From Frondihabitans sp. Leaf304 (GTDB lineage Bacteria > Actinomycetota > Actinomycetes > Actinomycetales > Microbacteriaceae): 53,301 bases of DNA. Both the position numbers and the translations under genes were made by a program. Positions 1-7,721 of the stretch are shown piece by piece. The DNA lies in assembly GCF_001423105.1 (NCBI RefSeq), contig NZ_LMNV01000002.1, forward strand, positions 1,687,066 through 1,740,366, given 5' to 3'. Below the pieces are notes generated by a model. The model was not told the origin of the DNA, searched no databases, and saw only the letters and a list, made by a program, of their open reading frames with translations. How positions within the stretch are numbered: the stretch's first letter is position 1; each line of letters begins with the position of its first letter.

Positions 1-68
1 GCGCGACACGATCGCGATGCCGGACGACCGAGGCTTGTCCGAGGTCCGGCACCGCGACCGCGTCGCGC
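1..68 (-). terminator. Long hairpin downstream of the sugar-binding protein gene
   Basis: Bases 1-25 and 44-68 are inverted repeats that differ at three positions. In a minus-strand transcript the three differences become G-U pairs, giving an unbroken 25-pair stem around an 18-base loop. It lies 15 bases past the stop codon of the binding-protein gene, so it probably ends that operon. No clear T-run is visible before the window edge, and the stem may continue beyond it. Confidence 0.6.
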
Positions 69-82
69 TAAGAAAATACCGT

Positions 83-1072
83 TCAGCAGGTGGTCTTGTA
101 GACGTAGTTCGCGCCTTCTCCCTCCAGGTTGTCTTTCGTGATGGCGAAGAAGCCGGTGGGGATCTTCGCGGTCACTTTCTCGCCCTTGATAGCGGCGACG
201 GCCTGCTGCACTGCGTCTTTGCCGATGAGGGCGGGCTGCTGGGCGATCAGCGCCTGGACGGTGCCGTTCTTCAGCTGGGTCACCGCGTCGGCGCCGGCGT
301 CGAAGCCGACGACCTTGACGGAGTCCTCTTTGCCGGCCTGGCGAATGCCGGTGGCGACGCCTTGGGCCGCGAACGTGTTGGCCGCGAAGACGCCGACGAT
401 GTCGGAGTCCTTGGCCAGTGCCGCGGTGGTCAGCTTCGCGGCGGTGGCTGGGTCGTTGTGCGAGTACTGCACGCCGAGGTAGCTGAAGTCGGAATCGGCC
501 TTCGCGGCGGTTTCGAAGCCTTCGACGCGCTGGTCGGCGGTCGAGACACCGGGGTCGGTCGAGATGACAAGAACCTTGCCACCCGAGGGGGCGAGTGACT
601 TGATGGCCTTGAACGCCGCCTCGCCGCCTCCGACGTTGTCGGAGGAGATCTGGGAGGTGGCGAACGAAGGATCCTTGACGGTCGTGTCGACGAGGACGAC
701 CTTGACTCCCGCGGAGGTCGCGGCCTTGAGGGGTGCCTGCATGGCGGCCGTGTCAGTGGGGGCGATGAGGATCGCGCCCGGCTTCGTCGCGACGACGGAG
801 TCGACGATGGGCTTCTGCAGGGTGGGGTCGAATTTCGCCGGGCCCTGCGTGTTGACGGTGACTCCGAGCTTCTTCGCCTCGGCGTCGACACCGCACTGCA
901 TGGTGACGTAGAACGGGTCTCCGGCGACGCCCTGAATGAACGTCAACTTGATGTCTTTGGCGTCGGCACTGCTGCCTCCGCCTGCCGAGGTGCCGCCTGC
1001 GCAGCCGGTGAGGCCGAGCGAGGCGACGGCCCCGATGGCGAGCAAGGAGACGACTGGTCTCTTCAACTTCAT
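83..1072 (-). CDS. Sugar ABC transporter substrate-binding lipoprotein (ribose/fructose type)
   Basis: This 329-residue protein should capture a monosaccharide outside the membrane and deliver it to the permease and ATPase encoded just upstream. The N-terminus is a lipoprotein signal: KLKR, a hydrophobic stretch, and the lipobox LTGC ending at Cys24. The rest matches the periplasmic-binding-protein fold of the RbsB/FrcB kind (IQGVAGDPFY near the start, then SSDNVGGGEAA and VVGFDAG). The ATG at 1072 begins the signal peptide, and the reading frame open further upstream is only incidental. The gene is last in a three-gene operon and is separated from the permease by an 89-base gap that contains G-rich repeats. 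The substrate cannot be named from sequence; fructose, ribose or a related sugar would fit. Confidence 0.9.
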   Translation of the reverse strand: MKLKRPVVSLLAIGAVASLGLTGCAGGTSAGGGSSADAKDIKLTFIQGVAGDPFYVTMQCGVDAEAKKLGVTVNTQGPAKFDPTLQKPIVDSVVATKPGAILIAPTDTAAMQAPLKAATSAGVKVVLVDTTVKDPSFATSQISSDNVGGGEAAFKAIKSLAPSGGKVLVISTDPGVSTADQRVEGFETAAKADSDFSYLGVQYSHNDPATAAKLTTAALAKDSDIVGVFAANTFAAQGVATGIRQAGKEDSVKVVGFDAGADAVTQLKNGTVQALIAQQPALIGKDAVQQAVAAIKGEKVTAKIPTGFFAITKDNLEGEGANYVYKTTC

Positions 1073-1113
1073 TGTTTCTGCTCCTAGATGGTGGTGCTGT
1101 GGACGGTGCGAAA

Positions 1114-1152
1114 GGGTGGTGCGGGTGGGTGGTGCGGGTGGGTGGTTCGGGT
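1114..1152. repeat. Three 13-base G-rich tandem repeats between permease and binding protein genes
   Basis: Three adjacent copies of GGGTGGTGCGGGT occupy 1114-1126, 1127-1139 and 1140-1152; the third has one change (GGTTCGGGT). The plus strand therefore carries six GGG runs with short spacers, which fits a G-quadruplex pattern. The operon is transcribed from the minus strand, so the G-rich strand is the template. The site lies in the only sizeable gap of the operon, just before the binding-protein gene. Confidence 0.8.
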
Positions 1153-1161
1153 GCAGTGATC

Positions 1162-2286
1162 TCAGACTTTCTGCCGCTGCAACAGGCCGGCGAGCGAGAC
1201 TTTTCGAGTTCCGCCACCACCGCCTCGAGCTGCAGACGCGCGGCGCCGCTGGTCGATGTAGACGGCGACGACGAGCACGACGCCGACGGCGACCTGCTGC
1301 CAGAAGGGCTGGACGCCGATAATGACGAATCCGTTCTGCAGGATGGCGGGGATGCAGAGGCCGACGGCTGTGCCGAAGATGGTGCCGAGTCCGCCGAAGA
1401 GGCTCGTGCCGCCGATGACGACAGCGGCGATCACGTTGAGGTTCGTCTGCGACTGACCGGCGATGGCGGTGGTGCCGAACTGCGAGAGCGACAGCAGACC
1501 GGCGAAGCCGGCGAGGGCCCCGGAAAGGGCGTAGACGCTGATCAGCTGACGGTCGACCTTGACGCCGACGCGTCGGGCCGCTTCTTCGTTCGAGCCGACC
1601 GCGAAGGTGTAGAGCCCGAACTTCGTGCGGTGGAGCACGACGCCAAAGAAGAGGAGGAAGGCGATGGCGATGACCGAGATGAGCGGCAGGGTCGTTCCGA
1701 CCAGGTTGCCGTAGCCGATGTTGTCGGAGAGGACTGCCGGAACGGTCGTCAGGTCGACGCCTCCGGTAAAGACCTGGGCGAGGCCGAGGGCCGCGCCGAG
1801 GGATCCTAGGGTCACGATCAGGGGTGGCACTTTCGCCTTGGCGATGAGCAGTCCGTTGAGCAGTCCCCAACCGAGGCCGCAGGCGATCGCGACGACGAGA
1901 CCCACGAGGGCCGTGGTCCAGCCGTCGCCGCCGACGAGGATCATCGCTTTCGCCGAGACGACGCCTGAGAAGACGAGCACTGACCCGACCGAGAGGTCGA
2001 TGCCGCTTGTGACGATCACAAAGGTCATGCCGATTCCGAGCACGCCGAGAATCGACATGTTCTGGATGACCTGCCGGAGGTTGGTCCACTGCGGGAACGC
2101 CGCCGGGGCGAGGGCCGTGAAGATCAGGAAGATAACGACGAGCACCAGAAGAATCTGGAAGGCCTGAACCCCGAGGAGGTTCTTGACTACGTTTCCGTGT
2201 GCGAGCGACGCCGAGCGGGTTCCGGGCCCCGAGCCGGTGCCGCCGGACGAGGTCGGCTTCAAGCCGGCTGGTGCGTGCGTGGTCAT
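1162..2286 (-). CDS. Sugar ABC transporter permease (RbsC/FrcC family)
   Basis: This 374-residue membrane permease forms the channel of the importer. It has many hydrophobic segments, and the family signature of BPD_transp_2 permeases is visible: GIGMTFVIVTSGIDLSVGS near residue 95, the conserved region that follows the early membrane helices in RbsC-like proteins. The N-terminal 35 residues are polar and Gly/Ser/Thr-rich. The ATG at 2286 was chosen because it overlaps the ATPase stop codon in an ATGA arrangement, which implies coupled translation. Homologous permeases work as dimers with one or two ATPase subunits. The substrate is unknown, but the neighbouring LacI regulator suggests induction by the transported sugar or a derivative. 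Confidence 0.92.
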   Translation of the reverse strand: MTTHAPAGLKPTSSGGTGSGPGTRSASLAHGNVVKNLLGVQAFQILLVLVVIFLIFTALAPAAFPQWTNLRQVIQNMSILGVLGIGMTFVIVTSGIDLSVGSVLVFSGVVSAKAMILVGGDGWTTALVGLVVAIACGLGWGLLNGLLIAKAKVPPLIVTLGSLGAALGLAQVFTGGVDLTTVPAVLSDNIGYGNLVGTTLPLISVIAIAFLLFFGVVLHRTKFGLYTFAVGSNEEAARRVGVKVDRQLISVYALSGALAGFAGLLSLSQFGTTAIAGQSQTNLNVIAAVVIGGTSLFGGLGTIFGTAVGLCIPAILQNGFVIIGVQPFWQQVAVGVVLVVAVYIDQRRRASAARGGGGGTRKVSLAGLLQRQKV

Positions 2287-3053
2287 TTGACTCCTCCTGC
2301 GACGGCGCCGGTCATGGCCCCGACGAGCTCTTCCATGGATGTGTTCTGGGCTTGGTAGGTGGCTACGCGCGTGCCGAGACGGAGCACCTGCACGCGGTCG
2401 GCGATGTCGATCACATGCGGCATCGAGTGGCTGATGAAGACGACCGCGACACCTTTGTCTCGGACTCGACGGATGGTCTCGAGAACGTTCTTGGTCTGGA
2501 CGACACCGAGAGCGGCGGTGGGCTCGTCGAGGAACACGACGCCCTTGGCCCACGCGACGGCTCGGGCGATGGCGATGGCCTGACGCTGTCCGCCCGACAT
2601 TCCGCCGACCGGGTCACTGAGGCTGCGGACGGTCGCTCCGAGGTCGTCGAAGGCGGAGCGGGAGCGGACCTGCATGGCCTTGTTGTCGAGGAACCCGAAC
2701 TTGCCGAGGACGCCCGACCTCGGCACCTCCCTACCGAGAAACATGTTCTGCACCGGGTTGAGGTGCGGCGCGAGGGCGAGATCCTGGTAGACCGTCTCGA
2801 TGCCGAGCGCACTGGCGGCGGTCGGACTGTTCAGGTCGACCCGGCCGCCGGCGTAGAGGATCTCGCCGGAGTCGAGGGCGAGGCTGCCGGAGAGCGCCTT
2901 GACGAGGGTCGACTTGCCGGCGCCGTTGTCGCCGATGAGCGCAACGACCTCGCCGGGGTAGATCTCGAAGTCGACGCCGTCGAGGGCGCGGACGTTGCCG
3001 AAGCTTCGGGTGAGCCCGCGGGCTTCGAGGATGGGAATCTGTCCGACGGTCAT
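2283..3053 (-). CDS. Sugar ABC transporter ATP-binding protein, single ABC domain
   Basis: This 256-residue ATPase energises the importer. It has a Walker A motif (GDNGAGKST), a signature motif (GGMSGGQRQ), a Walker B followed by a catalytic glutamate (VVFLDEPTAAL) and the H-loop (FISHSM). It has one ABC domain, as in FrcA or XylG-short proteins, rather than the two fused domains of RbsA (about 500 residues). It is therefore complete, not truncated. A GGAGAG Shine-Dalgarno sequence lies 8 bases before the ATG at 3053. It is the first gene of the operon, and the permease overlaps its stop codon by four bases. Confidence 0.93.
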   Translation of the reverse strand: MTVGQIPILEARGLTRSFGNVRALDGVDFEIYPGEVVALIGDNGAGKSTLVKALSGSLALDSGEILYAGGRVDLNSPTAASALGIETVYQDLALAPHLNPVQNMFLGREVPRSGVLGKFGFLDNKAMQVRSRSAFDDLGATVRSLSDPVGGMSGGQRQAIAIARAVAWAKGVVFLDEPTAALGVVQTKNVLETIRRVRDKGVAVVFISHSMPHVIDIADRVQVLRLGTRVATYQAQNTSMEELVGAMTGAVAGGVK

Positions 3054-3177
3054 GGCGTCTCTCTCCAGAGTTCTGGATCGGAGGGCTCACGAAGGACGCA
3101 CTAAAGCGGGCTGCGTCTTCGAAGCTCGATCTCACTTTTGCGGCCCGGAATCGGGTCTCGCATCGGTTGGTGTGTTG

Positions 3178-3207
3178 AAACTACCTAGGCCATGTCATCG
3201 ATGTCAA
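3178..3207 (-). promoter_or_regulatory. Candidate promoter of the ABC transporter operon
   Basis: On the minus strand a perfect -35 hexamer TTGACA (3207-3202) is followed after 18 bases by TAGTTT (3183-3178). This is the only good sigma-70-type pair in the 224-base gap between the ATPase gene and the divergent LacI gene. The spacer contains the palindromes CATCGATG and CCTAGG, either of which might be part of an operator. Confidence 0.45.
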
Positions 3208-3277
3208 GCAGGAGTTTTCTGAACGAGCCGATAGCGTGAGTGCAGACAAGTCATCCATGACAAGGCGAGGTGAGCAC

Positions 3278-4270
3278 GTGACGACAATGCAAGACGTCGC
3301 CGCCCGGGCGGGTGTCAGCGCCAAGACCGTGTCGCGCGTCTTCAACGACGACCCGCACGTGACCGACGAGACCCGGCAGCGCGTCACCGAAGCGATGCAG
3401 TCGCTGAAGTACGTGCCGAACATGATGGCCAGGACGTTCCGGTCCGGTCGCGCCTCGGTGGTCGGCATCGCCGTTCCCGACATCGGCGACCCGTTCTTCG
3501 CCGCGATCATCCGCTCCGTCGACCGCGAGTCACGGGCGCGGGGCATGTCGACCGCCGTCACGAGCCTCGGCGACGACGCCGAGCTCGAGAAGCAGACTAT
3601 TGAGGCGCTTCTCCGCCTCCAGGTGAACGGCCTCATCATCGCGCCGATCTCGGGCGACCAGTCGTACCTCGCGCCATGGCTGGCGAATATGCCCGCGGTC
3701 TTCATCGACCGCCCGCCGACCGGCATCACCGCCGACAGCTTCGTCGAAGACGACTTCGGAGGGGCGTTCCTCGCCACCCGTCACCTGTTCGAGCTCGGCC
3801 ACCGCCGCATCGCCTTCGTGGGCGATATCGGCGACATCGTCACGACCGGGCAGCGCCTGGACGGCTACCTGGCCGCGGTCGACGAGCTCGCCCTCGGCCG
3901 GCATCCCGAGTTGGTCGTCCGCGCCTCGACGAACGGCGCCTCGCAAGCGGTCGAGGCGCTCCTCGACCAGGGCGAGCCGCCGACCGCGATCTTCTCGTCG
4001 AACGCGCGCACCTCGCTCGAGGTGTTCCCCGCCCTGCAGCGCCTCGACCGCACCGACGTGGCCCTCGTCAGCTTCGGCGATTTTCCGATGGCGGCGGCAC
4101 TTGAGCCGTCCGTGTCGGTGATCGACCAGGATCCTGATCGCCTCGGCCGTCTGGCCACGGAACGTCTCTTCGCTCGCCTCGACACCCCCGCCGAGCAGTT
4201 CACGCCGGCGACCGTCATCCCTGTCTCCCTGGTCGAGCGCGCGTCGTCGAAGCCTCCCTCCGCACGCTGA
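3278..4270 (+). CDS. LacI-family transcriptional regulator
   Basis: This 330-residue repressor probably controls the divergent ABC transporter operon. An N-terminal helix-turn-helix (MQDVAARAGVSAKTVSRVF) is followed by the hinge region and a sugar-binding core typical of the family (VVGIAVPDIGDPFFA, then ELGHRRIAFVGD). The start is taken as the GTG at 3278, because the sequence GAGGTGAG sits just before it at Shine-Dalgarno distance. An ATG at 3257 in the same frame is a weaker alternative with no ribosome-binding site. The gene ends at a strong bidirectional hairpin. The ligand is unknown and is presumably the sugar moved by the neighbouring transporter. Confidence 0.92.
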   Translation: MTTMQDVAARAGVSAKTVSRVFNDDPHVTDETRQRVTEAMQSLKYVPNMMARTFRSGRASVVGIAVPDIGDPFFAAIIRSVDRESRARGMSTAVTSLGDDAELEKQTIEALLRLQVNGLIIAPISGDQSYLAPWLANMPAVFIDRPPTGITADSFVEDDFGGAFLATRHLFELGHRRIAFVGDIGDIVTTGQRLDGYLAAVDELALGRHPELVVRASTNGASQAVEALLDQGEPPTAIFSSNARTSLEVFPALQRLDRTDVALVSFGDFPMAAALEPSVSVIDQDPDRLGRLATERLFARLDTPAEQFTPATVIPVSLVERASSKPPSAR

Positions 4271-4308
4271 ACGGCGCCGATCCACCACGTCGGTGGATCG
4301 GCGCCGTT
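4270..4308. terminator. Bidirectional terminator hairpin between converging genes
   Basis: A perfect 17-base inverted repeat (4270-4286 and 4292-4308) flanks the 5-base loop ACGTC. It starts in the stop codon of the LacI gene and ends 23 bases before the stop codon of the opposing DUF4832 gene, so it can end both transcripts. There is no long T-run, as is usual in high-GC actinobacteria. Confidence 0.85.
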
Positions 4309-4330
4309 GTGCGGAGGCGAGCTCGCTGGG

Positions 4331-5770
4331 TCAGCGCACGGTGACCTTCTGCTTCAGGTCGTTGACGCCGGCGCGCGCGTTCCACGTACCGACGTTCGCC
4401 GTCTGGATCGCGTAGTTCGGGTTGCCGTCGATCGTCTTCTCGGGCGCCGGCAGGGCGAGGGCAACCGAGTAGGTGCCGCGGGGCACGTGCTTCAGCGCGG
4501 CCGAGACCGTGACCGTCTTTCCGGGCTGCCAGGTGTCGGCGTCGGCCTTGATCGGCACCGTGATCGTCCGGTTCTTCGAGGTCAACACGAGCTTCACGGG
4601 GCGCGAGTTGTACGGCGCGCTCCAGCCCTCGTTCGCGACCTTCACCGAGACCTTCGGGGTGTGGCCCTTGGTCGCGGTGGTGACGGTGCTCGACTTCATC
4701 ACGAACCGGTAGCCGAGCTTCTTGGAGGTCTCGGTGAGACCGGCCTCACCCCAGGATGCGAGGACGTCCGGGTGGTAATCCCGGTTGAGGTAGCTGTAGT
4801 GGTACTTCGCCATCTCGGCGGCGGCGGACGGGAACTCCGAGCGCGGGGCATCGACGTTGCAGGTCTCGCCACCGACGGCGACGTACCGCGAGTCGGCCGC
4901 GAGGTAGTCCTGGTCGAGCGACAGGGGGTCGGTGAGGAAGGTGCCCCAGTCGTCGGGAGCGGCCAGGAAGCAATCGTTGTGGTGACCGATGCGCGACTTC
5001 GCCGAGCCGTCGTGCGCCTGGGCGGGCGTCAGCGCGCCAGCCGTTCCGCTCGTCACGCCCACCGCCTTCTGCTTCATCTGCATGGTACGCACCTGGATGC
5101 CGCGGCTCTTCGGCAGGGCCTTCAACTCGGCGGCAGCTACCCGGTTGCGGTTGGCCCAGTCGGCGTCGGTCAGCACACCGGGGTTCGCCGGGTCGGCGGC
5201 GAAATGGTCGGTGTAGTAGCCCTCGCCCCAGAGGCCGATGAATCCCTCCTGGAGCACCGGCAGCACGTCGGCGTTCTTCCGGAGGATCGGCGTGAGCTGC
5301 TTGATGTGGGCGAGCACGGTGTCGACGTCGGCGTCACCGTAGGGCGGGTTGTAGGGGAAGTCGCCGCCCTGCACGTACGCGAACCGGGTGATGACGGAGA
5401 CCCCGGCCTTACGGGCGGTGTCGTAGTCCTTCTGCACCAGCTTCAGCCACTTCTTATCGAGGGTCTTCTGGTCGACGAACTTCTCCATCCAGAACTCGCG
5501 GAGGATCTGCGTGACGCCCTCCTTGCGGAACGCCCGCAGCGACGCGAGGTCGAGCGGCTCGTAACCGGAGCCGTCTTTCAGATAGTGCGTCTCGGTCGAG
5601 TGGTAGAAGCCGCGTGCCGGGTTCGGGATGACGGCGTCGCTGGCCGCGTAGGTCACGGTGCGACTGGTGACAGACACGGGATGTGCGGCCTGGTGAGCCG
5701 ATGCCGTGGTGGGAATCGCCAGTGTGAGAGCGGCCGCGATGGCGGTCGACGTGATGATGCGTTTCTTCAT
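4331..5770 (-). CDS. Secreted DUF4874/DUF4832 domain protein
   Basis: This 479-residue protein has a classic Sec signal peptide (KKR, hydrophobic core, then ASA before HQAAH). The mature N-terminal half resembles DUF4874 (NPARGFYHSTETHY, GYEPLDLASLRAFRKEGVTQILREFWM). The middle and C-terminal parts resemble DUF4832 (VLPVLQEGFIGLWGEGYYTDHF, HNDCFLAAPDDWGTF, YSYLNRDYHPDVLASWGE). The C-terminus looks like an Ig-like beta-domain. These domains recur in proteins suspected of acting on extracellular polysaccharide; the front half looks TIM-barrel-like, but no activity is established to my knowledge. The gene is last in a sugar ABC transporter operon, 48 bases after the permease, so a role in releasing or binding the transported glycan is a reasonable inference. 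Confidence 0.8.
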   Translation of the reverse strand: MKKRIITSTAIAAALTLAIPTTASAHQAAHPVSVTSRTVTYAASDAVIPNPARGFYHSTETHYLKDGSGYEPLDLASLRAFRKEGVTQILREFWMEKFVDQKTLDKKWLKLVQKDYDTARKAGVSVITRFAYVQGGDFPYNPPYGDADVDTVLAHIKQLTPILRKNADVLPVLQEGFIGLWGEGYYTDHFAADPANPGVLTDADWANRNRVAAAELKALPKSRGIQVRTMQMKQKAVGVTSGTAGALTPAQAHDGSAKSRIGHHNDCFLAAPDDWGTFLTDPLSLDQDYLAADSRYVAVGGETCNVDAPRSEFPSAAAEMAKYHYSYLNRDYHPDVLASWGEAGLTETSKKLGYRFVMKSSTVTTATKGHTPKVSVKVANEGWSAPYNSRPVKLVLTSKNRTITVPIKADADTWQPGKTVTVSAALKHVPRGTYSVALALPAPEKTIDGNPNYAIQTANVGTWNARAGVNDLKQKVTVR

Positions 5771-5818
5771 TGGAACACCCCTGTGATCGATTGGTGGAAC
5801 TAGGTCGAACCGATTGCG

Positions 5819-6790
5819 CTACTTCAATCCCGAGAAAGCGAGCCCGTCGATGACCCGGCGCTGCAGCACGATGAACATGATCAGCACCGGTGCCATCGCG
5901 AGGAGGCTCGCGGCCATGACGACCGGGTAATCGGTGGTCTTGTCGCCGATGAGCGTCGCGAGGCCAGCCGACAGCGGCATCGACCGCGAGTTGGTCGAGA
6001 CGACGAGTGGCCAGAGCAGCTCGTTCCACGACCAGAGCACGGTCGTGATCGCCAGCACGTTGATCGACGGCTTCGCGAGCGGCAGCATGACCTTCCAGAA
6101 CACCTGGAACGGGTTGGCACCGTCGAGCCTGGCGGCCTCCTCGAGCTCCTGCGGCATATTGAGGAACGCCGTCCGCATCAGGAACGTGCCGAACGCACTG
6201 AACAGACCCGGCAGCATCAGGCCGACGATGGTGTTCAGGAGCCCGAAGCCCTGCACGAGCTGGTACTGCGAGATCAGGTAGACCTGCGACGGCACCATCA
6301 GAATCGACAGGACCAGGGCGAGCATGATCGCGCGGCCCTTGAAGGCCATTCGCGCGAAGGCGTAGCCCGCGAGGGTGCACAGGAGGATCTGCGCGACCGT
6401 ACGGATGACGGTGATCAGGATGCTCGTGCGCAGTTGGTCGAGAAAAGGCAGGGTCTCGAAGACGGTCGCGTAGTTCGACCACTGCAGCTCGGCCGGCCAG
6501 AAGTGCGGCGTGACGCTCTGCACCTCGGCGTTCGTCGACAGCGACATGATGATCTGCCAGAGGAACGGGAAGGCCATGATGAACCCGCCGACGCCGAGGA
6601 CGACGTGGGCCACGGCATGAGAGCCGTGACGCGCGCGACCGCGCCGCTTCGCGCGGAGGCGGGCGTCGGATCCTTGGCTCCGGCCCGTCGTCTGCCCCTT
6701 GGTCGGTGGGACGGGAGCCGGCATCGACGGATCGAGCTCGGGATCGCTGAGGGCGGCCGAGGTGCGGGCGGCGGCGACGTTGTTAGTCAT
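5819..6790 (-). CDS. Carbohydrate ABC transporter permease, MalG type
   Basis: This 323-residue inner-membrane permease has about six hydrophobic segments. The family EAA loop for ATPase docking reads EEAARLDGANPFQVFWKVMLPLAKP. The first 65 residues are a polar cytoplasmic extension rich in Ala, Pro and Arg, longer than usual. The gene overlaps the upstream MalF-type permease by eight bases, so the two subunits are translationally coupled. As is common for actinobacterial CUT1 importers, no ATPase is encoded in the operon; a shared MsiK-like ATPase elsewhere probably powers it. The substrate is likely an oligosaccharide or amino sugar, judging from the divergent amino-sugar genes. Confidence 0.92.
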   Translation of the reverse strand: MTNNVAAARTSAALSDPELDPSMPAPVPPTKGQTTGRSQGSDARLRAKRRGRARHGSHAVAHVVLGVGGFIMAFPFLWQIIMSLSTNAEVQSVTPHFWPAELQWSNYATVFETLPFLDQLRTSILITVIRTVAQILLCTLAGYAFARMAFKGRAIMLALVLSILMVPSQVYLISQYQLVQGFGLLNTIVGLMLPGLFSAFGTFLMRTAFLNMPQELEEAARLDGANPFQVFWKVMLPLAKPSINVLAITTVLWSWNELLWPLVVSTNSRSMPLSAGLATLIGDKTTDYPVVMAASLLAMAPVLIMFIVLQRRVIDGLAFSGLK

Positions 6791-7718
6791 TCGAGACCCA
6801 CTTTTTCTGCAGACGGAACTGCACGAGAGTGACGATGCCGATCACGACGAAGATGATCATGGCGATGGCGGCGGCATACCCCTTGTCGTTCGACACGAAG
6901 CCCTGCTGGTAGAAGAAGTAGACGAGCGACAGGCTGCGCGGGATGACCGGGTTGGTCGCGGGCGAGCCGAGGATCGCGTACTGCAGGTCGAAGAGCTGGA
7001 AGCTGCCGATGATCGTGATGATGAGCACGAAGAAGATGCTCGGCGTGAGCAGCGGCACGGTCACAGAGCGGAACTGGCGCCACGGCTTGGCACCGTCGAG
7101 CTCGGCAGCCTCGTACAGCTCGGCCGGGATGTTCTTGAGCCCCGCGCCGAGGATGATCATCGAGAAGCCGAGCGACGACCAGAGGCCGACGATGGCGACC
7201 GCCACCATCGCGAAGCCAGGCGTCGAGATCCAGTACGGGCCCTGAATGCCTATCCCCCTGAGGAGGTAGTTCAGGATCCCGAAGTCACCATTGAAGATGA
7301 TCCGCCAGACCATGGCGATGGCTGTCGGCATCGCCACATAGGGCAGGAAGAACAGCACGCGGTAGAACGACGCGAACCGGAGCCCCGGCGTGTTCAGCAG
7401 GCTGGCGAACCAGACCGCGAGCGGAACGCCCAGCAGCACGATGCCCGTGTAGAGCAGCGTGTTGCCGAGGGCCAGGTAGAGCTGAGGGTCGGCGAACAGG
7501 CGGACGTAGTTCGCCACCCCCGTGAAGGTCGAGCCACCGAAGACGCCCCACGTCGTCAGCGAGAAGTACGCGGTCTGGATGATCGGCCACAGGAAGAACA
7601 CGGCGATGCCGAGCAGCAGTGGGGACACGAACAGCCAGGGCCACGCGCCATCGCGCTTCAGGAGCTTGGGGCGGCCAGGTGCGGCGGCCTTCGGCGGGTG
7701 GAGCGTCTCGGTGGTCAC
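6783..7718 (-). CDS. Carbohydrate ABC transporter permease, MalF type
   Basis: This 311-residue permease partners the MalG-type protein downstream. It has about six membrane segments, beginning with WLFVSPLLLGIAVFFLWPII, and an EAA loop (YEAAELDGAKPWRQFRSVTVPLLTP). The start is a GTG at 7718. An AAGGAGAA Shine-Dalgarno sequence lies inside the end of the binding-protein gene, whose stop codon is only three bases away. The arrangement binding protein, MalF-type and MalG-type is standard for CUT1 sugar importers. Confidence 0.92.
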   Translation of the reverse strand: MTTETLHPPKAAAPGRPKLLKRDGAWPWLFVSPLLLGIAVFFLWPIIQTAYFSLTTWGVFGGSTFTGVANYVRLFADPQLYLALGNTLLYTGIVLLGVPLAVWFASLLNTPGLRFASFYRVLFFLPYVAMPTAIAMVWRIIFNGDFGILNYLLRGIGIQGPYWISTPGFAMVAVAIVGLWSSLGFSMIILGAGLKNIPAELYEAAELDGAKPWRQFRSVTVPLLTPSIFFVLIITIIGSFQLFDLQYAILGSPATNPVIPRSLSLVYFFYQQGFVSNDKGYAAAIAMIIFVVIGIVTLVQFRLQKKWVSND

Positions 7719-7721
7719 GGG

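Noticed and set aside
83-2089. One long minus-strand frame joining the binding protein to upstream sequence
   Set aside because: The upstream half lies out of frame over the permease gene. The lipoprotein signal peptide fixes the true start at 1072.
4307-5803. Plus-strand open frame of about 500 codons
   Set aside because: It is antisense to the DUF4874/DUF4832 gene, whose signal peptide and domain motifs are clear.
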